This document shows, in pieces, positions 51,201 through 59,170 of a DNA stretch of 64,000 nt. Positions within the stretch are counted from its first letter, which is position 1. Each line of letters begins with the position of its first letter. Both the position numbers and the translations under genes were made by a program. The notes under the pieces are model-generated. The model saw only the letters and a program-made list of their open reading frames with translations. It was not told where the DNA came from and did no database searches. The DNA comes from Picocystis sp. L7. Taxonomy: Eukaryota; Chlorophyta; Picocystophyceae; Picocystales; Picocystaceae. The stretch is taken from NCBI GenBank assembly GCA_020975725.1, contig QXJR01000007.1:496001-560000 (forward strand), written 5' to 3'.

Positions 51201-53136
51201 AAAAGCGCATGTTTCTTGCATGCGCAAGAAGGAGTCCATGTCTAACTCTCATTCTAGGAGTTGCCTGGATAGGCGGTAAGGTGTTGTGATACGGCAAAAG
51301 GTCCATCAAAGCTGTACAGAAGGTGTGAAAGTCTGGCCCCGCAGACCATTGGATTTCGTCCAGCAGAGGCAGAAATCGAATAGCTGTGCTACCCAGCAAC
51401 CCCCAGAGAGGGTGGTCATTGGTTTCACTACAGTTGATTGACATAGTTGCATTGACCCTCCCTTCGGCTTGTTCATTGGTAATACCATCACATCTTGACT
51501 GCAAAATATCCACGTTTCTTGTGCCCTGCCAACTGCAGTTTCGCAAAATCACATGAGTATCCTTCCAGACACTTTGAAGATAAAGACGATACCTTGCGTG
51601 TTTACCAAAGCTTTCAAGTGAACTATCAAGAATCTTGGCTTTATCCAGAGATTCAATCATGTGCAGATTTTGCTTTACAGGTAGGCCTAGGTAGGAAAAC
51701 AGCATGTTGTAAGTTACTCCTTCACCCAAACTTTCTTGCACAAATGAAATGATCTGCCTATCCAAAGGGGCCTCTGCCAATACGCAAGGACCTGCGGCGC
51801 TACAGTCCTTCTTTGAAGACCCAGAATTCGAGTTCACCTTTATTGCATCTGTACACCTCTTTGCAAGAGACGAGGACACATGGTCCGAATCCACATAGGC
51901 CGTTGAACTAGGAAGCAAGTGTGCTCCATTGCCAGTGGAGCATTTTGTGCTTGATGTGAGTTTGAGACAAGCATGGGTCCCTTTTTTTTTCTCTATACCA
52001 ACTTGTTCGACAATTCCACCTTTCAGTAGCCTATTTCTCAGTCTTCTCCATCGTCTATGAGAAGTTGTTCCCTCGTGTAAATTGAGGTGAATCTTGATGC
52101 TTCTTTCAAGAGCAACCTCGCCAGGCGAGTTGCGTATGAAATCCATAGCCATTCTGAGCAACTCCTCATCTTCCCAGGAAGGTGCAGCTCCACAGTCAGG
52201 GGGATCCCTTTTCAATTGGACTTTGAGTGAAGCATCAATGCTGTCCTCATCAAAAGCTGTGCACGCTTCGTCTTGCTGTGCATTGCATCCCATCAAAGAC
52301 TTCTTTTCTTCCACGTTCGTTAGAGGTAGACATTCAACTACCCTGATGTCAGGTTGGACAATGGAGTTTGGAGGGGTGAGCATCGCTTGGGAGGGAGCAA
52401 ACCGGGATAGAAACACAACTACTGGTGTGCTTGCAGACCCGAGAAAGCCCTGCCGCACAATCATCCCTCTGCTTTCGAGCCCTTTGGCTACTTGAAAAAA
52501 ATTCCTTGGTTGTGTTCCAAGAGCCTGGGCTAGATCTGCTTGGGAAATTCCTTTCCACCTTGCTCTTGCAACATGCTGGAGTACAGTTGCTTGCATAGCA
52601 CTCAGTGGTGCGAAACCTACTTTGACCCCCATAGCAGCCTCTTGTAGCTCCTGGGCTGCAAAGAGCTTGACACCACACTTTTCTGCATCCTTCCAACTGT
52701 TCGGCAATTGCTTGAGTGACGTACTTGTTGTTTGTTTTTGTTTACCAGCCTCCGATGAGATAGTGCAAAGATGCGTATGGTGCACTTGTGTAGGAGCTCC
52801 TTCAGCATGAGGAGCCATCTTCGTTCCTCGATTTTCCATTCCTTGCCTTGAGGAAGAGGAGTTTTTACTTTGTGTCATTCTACGTGTTGTTTTGCTTCCA
52901 TTTGCTGTGCTTTCTTGGTGATCAGATAAGATGCCTATGCACGTTTTCTTTTGCCTTCCTTGTTCCGGCAATGTATATAACTCTTGAGATCCCCTCTTTC
53001 TCGACTTTTCTGTTATAGATGTGCATGCTTCATGATCTAAGTGTTCAAAGAAAGGAACAGATGTTCCGCCCCCAATCAATGCAGAGCCATGTTCGGACTG
53101 GTAGGATAGAGAAGGAGAAGCATCAAGCGCATCCAT
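48298..53136 (-). CDS. TFIIIC B-block-binding subunit (TFC3/GTF3C1-like)
   Basis: Largest subunit of the Pol III factor TFIIIC, which binds the B box of tRNA genes. The product is 1612 residues from ATG 53136. The longer frame to 53187 starts with a TTG, and a tiny upstream exon is possible. The family winged-helix near residues 165-235 reads PLSAMQATVLQHVARARWKG, then ISQADLAQALGTQPRNFFQVA and LESRGMIVRQG. That is the B-block signature of regulator/oligomer/relax-dependence helix-turn-helix units. A second winged helix lies around SSLLSSNLVRMVTF. Near residues 1107-1160 is a Myb/SANT-like segment (WTVEDDKSLLEAYVRQRA ... IDWRAIPGL), also seen in plant TFIIIC. Basic, Ser/Lys-rich linkers separate the domains. 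The near absence of introns in a protein of this size is notable. Stop TAG. Confidence 0.85.
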   Translation of the reverse strand: MDALDASPSLSYQSEHGSALIGGGTSVPFFEHLDHEACTSITEKSRKRGSQELYTLPEQGRQKKTCIGILSDHQESTANGSKTTRRMTQSKNSSSSRQGMENRGTKMAPHAEGAPTQVHHTHLCTISSEAGKQKQTTSTSLKQLPNSWKDAEKCGVKLFAAQELQEAAMGVKVGFAPLSAMQATVLQHVARARWKGISQADLAQALGTQPRNFFQVAKGLESRGMIVRQGFLGSASTPVVVFLSRFAPSQAMLTPPNSIVQPDIRVVECLPLTNVEEKKSLMGCNAQQDEACTAFDEDSIDASLKVQLKRDPPDCGAAPSWEDEELLRMAMDFIRNSPGEVALERSIKIHLNLHEGTTSHRRWRRLRNRLLKGGIVEQVGIEKKKGTHACLKLTSSTKCSTGNGAHLLPSSTAYVDSDHVSSSLAKRCTDAIKVNSNSGSSKKDCSAAGPCVLAEAPLDRQIISFVQESLGEGVTYNMLFSYLGLPVKQNLHMIESLDKAKILDSSLESFGKHARYRLYLQSVWKDTHVILRNCSWQGTRNVDILQSRCDGITNEQAEGRVNATMSINCSETNDHPLWGLLGSTAIRFLPLLDEIQWSAGPDFHTFCTALMDLLPYHNTLPPIQATPRMRVRHGLLLAHARNMRFLLQVETGRLIRIWEDTNTAIDLKTARRLISSLLSSNLVRMVTFTIGKPEVLKLQDRKTIRALVPSSLDDRDIDWDRISEHMLELEKCREGSAKLPLLDPSQCQHLLEMSKRTSRIMLDNHRSLLCSGFAWAKAIRARELHVWLIDWLDGRADGDCFASSELHTAMDMEIFCLTIGTRDNLLRIQNMTSKMPVPLKLWTSQASKRLTVLLKLLGQVGVLESHFSSVPKPEPSHSAGGTQNPSIQQQLNLCEEKLKLVADISLGPLNNMEVSDTWESFFIKKKEGALSFWKRMKEILVNKEESRAGSGWLARMPHSLRNPANWSEIRLISFEKRVRLLKWLSENVIWRIEELQKQSIWEAYINHAIEVGLTGDQARLILFDYAPTQFQDLLSLIFPRPARRSHGNKARPQLAGHIRVGGLSLKSKGTVAKGGRSMNSAKCKGKKESIHSHRKETHQHRNHDLPIIRNWTVEDDKSLLEAYVRQRARTLGEGAIDWRAIPGLPTRVSLCKRRIAHFKSDHSCWKLVNAMILHLRHSRTEHFQECLNELLYLTKRFRYSPVSPSNEGILSLDTINKDPLTACLANKLVGRLLQQGETELSLLLSDRSLTDEYSIVQLQRALGILEFFGVCRQSGTQSNRILKLSHKFWRTMGDSNEGRAIIDSLIPNAHGRLHGEESSAFNAQQLAYSVERLAFGLDDDWEELVLACQSSSSHPEEWMTLSKNPRPMQDQVISSQQFCNALHCSEKLIPCNENDLFDFLSCVYTSKQKLERPQAVNPSLARSASGALMQKIHVVEGISMEKATEALEIFVEEPLLFLEVMSLSGMIRLVNTFHRRRVFVQDSTSAKCIVLGSVTEEILVNYNRNDFYCKQYFEYEYRPWQSSDCTQQKRMLEKLIKSMLWTIYTNPGMSQDDFLKEFQTIGLQNAYDVLSFLLSDGLVQVLDPSGLSTLTPANLSITSRKHFLSSISVTIA

Positions 53137-54084
53137 TCTTCCTCGGTCCAGACAAATATTTATCTCTCCTTGTTGGTGGAACTGCAAAATAGAGTGCCAT
53201 AGTCCATTTTGAACTGACGATGGAATTTTGTGGGGGAACTCACGGACATGTAAAAGCCGCCAAAGGTCAGCAACGAGGCACCCTATTCACAGAAAAACGA
53301 AACAAGAGAATTCAGGACCAAACGAACAAATCCATGGAGGTATTTGTCCAGGCAGGAAAACCAGATACCAGGCCAGGAATCAAGTGTCAAAAAGTCGTGC
53401 AAGGATTTTCCGTTGGCGCGAAAAAAATATCGGTACCAACGCATCCGCAAAACCTGGATACGTCAGCCACAAACTTTGGTATTTTCCATTCGCAACTCGA
53501 TCCTACAGAAAGCCATGACCATCGCTGCACCCGCAAAAAAATCTCCTCTCGTTGCGCCTATACTGCTTCAGAAGCAATGCTTTGGCCTTGAAAGTAGATC
53601 ATTCCGAGTCTTCCAACCGCTCGTGTTCGGCTCGGCAGTGGGAAGACTGTTCGTGGTTGCTCGACCAGATGCGAGAAAGGGCTCTTCCACCCTTGTGTAT
53701 TTCCTTTCGTTCCCTGATCTACTTTCCGACCTCAGCACTACATCCATCACGTGGGGACGGTAGTCCAGAATGAATCGTTTTCTTGTCCCTTTGGACCGGT
53801 AGACTGGAGGCCATGTTTCGGACCTTCCCTCTACGTGTCGTGTGTGGTGCAACCAGCATTCCTACTTGTTCCTTTCCCGGACGGTGTCGTTTGCATCCCA
53901 AAGTTGCCCGTATTCTCCCCTTGATCCCTGCACTACCTCGTGTCGCACCTTCTTCTCCTTGCAATGCGATTTCCTCCCGCAGTGCCACACGTGCGAGTCG
54001 TCCCACGTCCATGGCACACCGAATGAAGACGGGTTGGTTGGGGGAAACTCCTATCCCACGGTGTTTCGACTGGGGAAGCCAAGG
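53137..54084. other. Upstream region of TFIIIC gene and copia target site
   Basis: About 950 bases. It holds the TFIIIC leader; a candidate small exon ATG TCC at 53249-53244 with a 62-base intron beginning GTGAGT and ending TTTTGCAG is readable. Further right, several overlapping frames (53220-53591, 53783-54217) lack similarity. The copia element landed at its right edge. Confidence 0.4.
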
Positions 54085-54089
54085 GGTTG

Positions 54090-54407
54090 TATTGAGAGAC
54101 CTGGGTCCAGGGATCCCTCTGTGGGAGTTTCTTCTCTATTGGGAGAAGAAACTCTATCGTGCAGGCAGGCAGGGACGACGGTCCCGAACGGACCGGCTGG
54201 TGCCGGACTCTCGATAGGTCGCACGAATGCGACCTCGGATACTTAACATGCATGAGTTAATAGATCGATTACACGCTCAAAAGCCGCCACCAAGCACCCC
54301 CGCCATCAAGACGCTCGTCCATTGGATCCATCGGCCGAACTCTGTCGGTTCAGACCGACCAACCAGCCCAAGGGAATCCTCACTCCATTGAGGATCATCT
54401 GTTTTTA
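54090..54407 (+). repeat. 5' LTR of the full-length copia element
   Basis: 318 bp. Contains a perfect 12-bp inverted repeat GAGTTTCTTCTC / GAGAAGAAACTC with loop TATTGG at 54125-54154. Confidence 0.92.
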
Positions 54408-54460
54408 GGTTAAGAGCCTTGTAAGCTTCCCTTCCAAGAAAAGACGAAGAATCAAAGGTA

Positions 54461-57400
54461 ATGGCTGCCAAATCCGCCATTGAAAACCTAGATAGGGACG
54501 GGGTACCGGAACTCAACCCCACAAATTGGCCATCATGGTCATTCAAGATGATGAATTGCCTTGAGATCTTGGATCTCTGGGAATATGTGGAGGAGGAACC
54601 ACACATGCTGGTGGATGAAGGTGGGAATCTCACCATCGAGAGCCAAGAATTGGCAAAAATGGTCCGAAAAGCCCGGTCCCGGATCCTCATGAGTGTGTCA
54701 AGCCGGTACCGAGGTGTCCTCAAGCATTGCACAACAGCAAAGCAAGTGTGGGACAAGTTGGAGAGCTTCTACAAGGATCGGTCACAATCCCGATTGACCC
54801 ACCTTAAGAGAGCCTTCAGCAATGTCATGATGGAACAAGGAGAGGATGTAGACAACTACATCAACCGTGTCGCCAATCTCGTTGACGAGCTCAACGAGAA
54901 CGGTGCGGAGATCGGCGAGGCCGCAACGTGCACCGCCATCGTTGCGGGTCTCCCACCCTCCTACAAACACCTCATGCATATATTGGACAATCAAACGTGT
55001 ACGTTTACGATTGAGTCCGTTCGAAACTCAATTCTCAGGTTCGATGCAACGGAAAGCCTTGGCAAGGGTCTCTCAGCAGTGACTTTGAGTGACCAAAGGC
55101 CAAAGTCCAAGAAATTCTGCAGTTTTTGCAAAAAATATGGACATGGTGTCAAAAATTGTTGGACAGCAAGGTCCATCAAGAAAAGGGAGCTACAAGAGGC
55201 CACCGCTGATCAGCAGACCACCTGCAACAGTGACGGGGCGGTTGACGACACCGACGGTGAACATGCCCTCTCCTTCATGGCCATTGCCGTGCGCACTCCG
55301 ACCATGCAATCCAGGTTCCCTCATGTGCTGGGCAAACCATTGATCAAGCAGTCATCTCGCGCTTTCACAGCCTCCACAGCCCAATTGGACACGTGGATCA
55401 TCGATTCAGGAGCCTCCTTTCACATGACAGGTGACTCTGATATCTTGGAGCCAAGCTCCATTGAACACAAGTGCATCCCCGTTACTTGTGCGGAAGGCAG
55501 TGAATTGACAAGTCAATTGAGAGGAAATGCTCTGATTCATGCATCAGATGGCACTCAAGTGCGCCTCACGAATGTCTATTACATTCCTGGATTCAAGCAC
55601 AATTTGTTTTCAGTGAATGCAGCAACCTCGAATGGAGCCCAGGTCGTTTTCACCCAGGGCGCCTGCAGGATCGTGAGTGCTTCAGGGACGATCGAGGCCC
55701 CCCTGACCCGCGATCGAGTGTACGCCCTGGTGGTCACTGCCCGAAGGTGGCACGAACGCCTTGGACACCCCAGCGAACCTCGAATGAAGCTCCTTGGACT
55801 GCCCCACAAGTTGGACGGGGCATGCGAAGCTTGTATCCAGGCCAAACAGACTGCTCGCCCCTACCACCCCAGTGAATACAACCTTGAACCATTGGACCTG
55901 GTGTACATGGATTTGGTGGGGCCCATGCCTGAGACCATGGCTGGACAACAATATTATTTGTCCATGTATGACCAGTCTACAAAGACTAGCCAAGTGTTCC
56001 TGCTGCCCAACAAAAATCACACTGCAAGAGCAGTGATGGAGGGCATCAGTACGTTCGAGAAGATCGCAAAGGCAGGGTGCAAAGTGAAAGCGATTCGAAC
56101 AGACTTGGGTACAGAATTTATTACAAAAGAACTGCAAACTTACTTGCAGGATAGAGGAATAGTCCATGAGACCACTGCTGGGTACACACCGCAGCAAAAT
56201 GCAGCCGAGCGACTGCACCGCACGTTGAACGACAGCGCTAGGGCCATGCTCATTCATGCCAAACTCCCTGAAAAATTCTGGGGTGAAGCAGTGCGCTGTG
56301 CCAACTACCTGCGAAACAGAACACCGGTCTCTTTGTCAGCCAACGGGAAGACTCCCTTGGAACTACTTACCGGTGCACCTACTCCCACCAGCCACCTACG
56401 AGTATTTGGGTGCGAGGCATGGGTGCTCATCCCCGAGGCAAAACGATCGAGCAAATTTGGAGCCAGGTCAGTACCAGGCATATTCATCGGTTATCAAAAC
56501 AATTCAACTTACCGTGTCCTGGTGGATGACAAAGTTGTCACCAGCAGGAATGTTTCCTTCGTTGAAAACAAACTTCCGGTCAGTAAGCAAACATCAGATT
56601 CGCAACCCGAAGTTGTCGCAGATTTGCTAGCCGAACCACCACAATTCTCCATGGAATCTGAAGGGTCTCACCATGAAAGTGAAGACCACCATCTGATCTC
56701 AAGGAGGGCAGTTCAGCCAAGCTCTGCAGGCGTGCCGCTGTCACAACGAAAATCTGACTGGCCTGCCATCGAGAATTCTGCAGCTACCACACTTGCAGCC
56801 CACCGAAAACCAGCATCACCTGACAGCAGACAGCAGTCCATGATGTCAAGAGATGAGGGAGCAACTCATGCTGCTCAAGTGACTCCCTCACCTCTTCCGG
56901 ACACGGTGTATTTCCCTGTGGCTCCAACAAATTCAGCAGCAAGTCCAGCAGTTCCAGTAGCAAATCCAGCAAGTCCAACAGCAAATCCAGCAAGTCCAGC
57001 AGCAAATCCAGCAAGTCCAGCAAATCCAGCAAGTCCAGCAGCAAGTCCAGCTCCAGCAAATCCAGCAGCAAATCCAGCTCCAGCAAATCCAGCCATGGCA
57101 GAGGGAGAGGCACCAACAGCCATCTCCCATCCATACAACCTGCGCTCACGCGGAAATAAAGCCTTGGAAGCGGCAGCAACGCGTCAGTGGGAGATCAGCA
57201 ACGATTTCTCAGGCTACGCTCGCGCCATGGCTCGCCCAGACGCCGAACTATGGCGGGAGGCCATCACCGACGAACTCACCTCGTTGGCCAAGAACGGCAC
57301 TTGGCGTCTCGTTCCACTTCCTCCTGGTCGCACCCCCTTGACCACCACGTGGGTGTTCAAGGTGAAGACCGACGGCGACGGTCAGGTGGAGCGCTACAAA

Positions 57401-58834
57401 GCACGCCTGTGCGTGCGTGGCTTCGAGCAGCGTGCAGGAGTGGATTTCCACGAGGTGTTTGCCCCCACCTCGGGCAAAGTGGCCCAAAGGGCCTTTCTTA
57501 CCTATGCAGCCCTGGTTAACTACGAGGTTCAGCAAGTCGATATTAAGACTGCTTTCCTCAACGCTGAACTGAATGAAGACATCTATTTGCAGATTCCAGA
57601 AGGATTGAAGGGGAGCATGAAGACAACAGGTGAAGAGGAACACGTATTGAAGCTGGAGAAATCCCTTTATGGGCTGAAGCAAGCTCCCAGAATGTGGCAC
57701 CAGCACTTAACTCAGACACTTAAGTCTGAACTTGGGTTTGTGTGCAATCCTGTGGATGAAACCATCCTGAAATGCACACATCAAGACACTGGAAAAGAAT
57801 GCCTCATTCTGATCTATGTGGATGACCTGCTGATTGCAGCAGAAGATCTCAATACAACACAGATGGTGATTGAGTCCATTTGCAGAAAATACGATGCCCG
57901 GGACCTCGGACCGGCATCGTTCTTTTGTGGAATGGTCATCCAGAGAAACAGAGAAAAGAGGTTAATATACCTCTCTGAACAAGAAAAGGTAAAAAAATTG
58001 ATCCATCAGTTTAATATGGACAGCTCCAGGACAAGGAAGACTCCCCTGGACTTTACCTTGACCAAAGGGGAAGAGGAGGAATCATGCCAGACTAAACCCT
58101 ACCAGGTTTTAGTGGGCACTCTGCTGTATCTGTCCACTACTACACGCCCAGACCTGTGCCAAGCAGCCTCACAACTCTCCAGGTTCATGACTGACCCCAA
58201 AAACAGCCATTGGGAAGCAGCCAAGAATGTACTGAAGTACCTAAAGGAGACAGTTAACTATGGACTGTGCCTGGGGAACAGGATCGATGTCTTGCAGAAA
58301 GAACTCGATCAAGATATCGATATGTTTACACTTACAGGCTACTGTGATGCAGATTATGCCACAGACAAAGTGACCAGGAAATCGAGAACAGGATATGTAT
58401 TCCTGCTCAGTGGGAGCCTTATTTCATGGCAAAGCAAACTCCAAGCAACTGTGTCAACCTCCACTGCAGAGGCTGAATATCAAGCGGCATCGAGTGCCGT
58501 CAAGGAGGGACTTTGGCTCAAGAACCTGCTGACTGACTTAACTTCTGGTGCAGTTAAGCAACAGATCAAAATGTTTTGCGACAACCAAGCCTGTATCAAG
58601 ATTGCACAGAGCTCAGGGTCCATGGTCAGGACCAAGCACATTGATGTGGCACACCACTTTGTCCGGGAGCGAGTGCTCTTTGGGGAAGTGAACTTCCAGT
58701 ATTGTGACACATCCAAAATGCTTGCTGATTTTCTGACAAAACCCAGTAAAGTCCAGCCTTTCTGGAAATGCATCACAGGAATTGGAGTCATGAGCTCTCC
58801 AGGTTGGTGCACCTCTGTGCAGCCCACAGAATGA
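54461..58834 (+). CDS. Copia Gag-Pol polyprotein, intact
   Basis: 1457 residues from ATG 54461. Gag opens with LTNWPSW-type residues (NPTNWPSWSFKMMNCLE) and ends in a CCHC knuckle CSFCKKYGHGVKNC (about residue 218). Protease IIDSGASFHMTGD is at about 312. Integrase has zinc ligands in HERLGHPS and CEACIQAKQ, and catalytic D of YMDLVGP (about 483), D of RTDLGTEF (about 547) and E of NAAERLHRTL (about 582). A linker of about 60 residues at 820-882 consists of Ala-Pro-Asn-Ser repeats (NPASPAANPASPA type). RT has the KAVWVFK-like TTTWVFKVK and LIYVDDLLIA (about 1120). RNase H has YCDADYA, STAEAEYQAAS and FCDNQACIKIA. No stop or frameshift is present. It resembles plant-type copia polyproteins. 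Confidence 0.95.
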   Translation: MAAKSAIENLDRDGVPELNPTNWPSWSFKMMNCLEILDLWEYVEEEPHMLVDEGGNLTIESQELAKMVRKARSRILMSVSSRYRGVLKHCTTAKQVWDKLESFYKDRSQSRLTHLKRAFSNVMMEQGEDVDNYINRVANLVDELNENGAEIGEAATCTAIVAGLPPSYKHLMHILDNQTCTFTIESVRNSILRFDATESLGKGLSAVTLSDQRPKSKKFCSFCKKYGHGVKNCWTARSIKKRELQEATADQQTTCNSDGAVDDTDGEHALSFMAIAVRTPTMQSRFPHVLGKPLIKQSSRAFTASTAQLDTWIIDSGASFHMTGDSDILEPSSIEHKCIPVTCAEGSELTSQLRGNALIHASDGTQVRLTNVYYIPGFKHNLFSVNAATSNGAQVVFTQGACRIVSASGTIEAPLTRDRVYALVVTARRWHERLGHPSEPRMKLLGLPHKLDGACEACIQAKQTARPYHPSEYNLEPLDLVYMDLVGPMPETMAGQQYYLSMYDQSTKTSQVFLLPNKNHTARAVMEGISTFEKIAKAGCKVKAIRTDLGTEFITKELQTYLQDRGIVHETTAGYTPQQNAAERLHRTLNDSARAMLIHAKLPEKFWGEAVRCANYLRNRTPVSLSANGKTPLELLTGAPTPTSHLRVFGCEAWVLIPEAKRSSKFGARSVPGIFIGYQNNSTYRVLVDDKVVTSRNVSFVENKLPVSKQTSDSQPEVVADLLAEPPQFSMESEGSHHESEDHHLISRRAVQPSSAGVPLSQRKSDWPAIENSAATTLAAHRKPASPDSRQQSMMSRDEGATHAAQVTPSPLPDTVYFPVAPTNSAASPAVPVANPASPTANPASPAANPASPANPASPAASPAPANPAANPAPANPAMAEGEAPTAISHPYNLRSRGNKALEAAATRQWEISNDFSGYARAMARPDAELWREAITDELTSLAKNGTWRLVPLPPGRTPLTTTWVFKVKTDGDGQVERYKARLCVRGFEQRAGVDFHEVFAPTSGKVAQRAFLTYAALVNYEVQQVDIKTAFLNAELNEDIYLQIPEGLKGSMKTTGEEEHVLKLEKSLYGLKQAPRMWHQHLTQTLKSELGFVCNPVDETILKCTHQDTGKECLILIYVDDLLIAAEDLNTTQMVIESICRKYDARDLGPASFFCGMVIQRNREKRLIYLSEQEKVKKLIHQFNMDSSRTRKTPLDFTLTKGEEEESCQTKPYQVLVGTLLYLSTTTRPDLCQAASQLSRFMTDPKNSHWEAAKNVLKYLKETVNYGLCLGNRIDVLQKELDQDIDMFTLTGYCDADYATDKVTRKSRTGYVFLLSGSLISWQSKLQATVSTSTAEAEYQAASSAVKEGLWLKNLLTDLTSGAVKQQIKMFCDNQACIKIAQSSGSMVRTKHIDVAHHFVRERVLFGEVNFQYCDTSKMLADFLTKPSKVQPFWKCITGIGVMSSPGWCTSVQPTE
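56920..57105 (+). repeat. Tandem Ala-Pro-Asn-Ser-coding repeat in copia pol
   Basis: Imperfect short repeats of AATCCAGCAAGTCCAGCAG type encode a flexible linker between integrase and RT. Likely unstable in length between copies. Confidence 0.8.
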
Positions 58835-58847
58835 CCCTGAGTGGGAG

Positions 58848-59165
58848 TATTGAGAGACCTGGGTCCAGGGATCCCTCTGTGGGAGTTTCTTCTCTATTGG
58901 GAGAAGAAACTCTATCGTGCAGGCAGGCAGGGACGACGGTCCCGAACGGACCGGCTGGTGCCGGACTCTCGATAGGTCGCACGAATGCGACCTCGGATAC
59001 TTAACATGCATGAGTTAATAGATCGATTACACGCTCAAAAGCCGCCACCAAGCACCCCCGCCATCAAGACGCTCGTCCATTGGATCCATCGGCCGAACTC
59101 TGTCGGTTCAGACCGACCAACCAGCCCAAGGGAATCCTCACTCCATTGAGGATCATCTGTTTTTA
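58848..59165 (+). repeat. 3' LTR of the full-length copia element
   Basis: 318 bp, apparently identical to the 5' LTR. The 12-bp inverted repeat is at 58883-58912. Confidence 0.92.
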
Positions 59166-59170
59166 GGTTG

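Larger units (their letters stand above)
54090..59165 (+). mobile_element. Full-length Ty1/copia retrotransposon
   Basis: 5076 bp on the plus strand with 318-bp LTRs (54090-54407 and 58848-59165) that look identical. The 5-bp target duplication is GGTTG (54085-54089 and 59166-59170). A primer-binding-like sequence GGTTAAGAGCC (54408-54418) follows the 5' LTR and a short purine-rich tract (GAGTGGGAG, 58839-58847) precedes the 3' LTR. One intact polyprotein frame. The LTR ends are TATTGAG...TTTTTA rather than TG...CA; because GGTT also follows the 5' LTR, the exact 3' edge is slightly ambiguous. Integrase precedes RT, the copia order. Confidence 0.93.
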
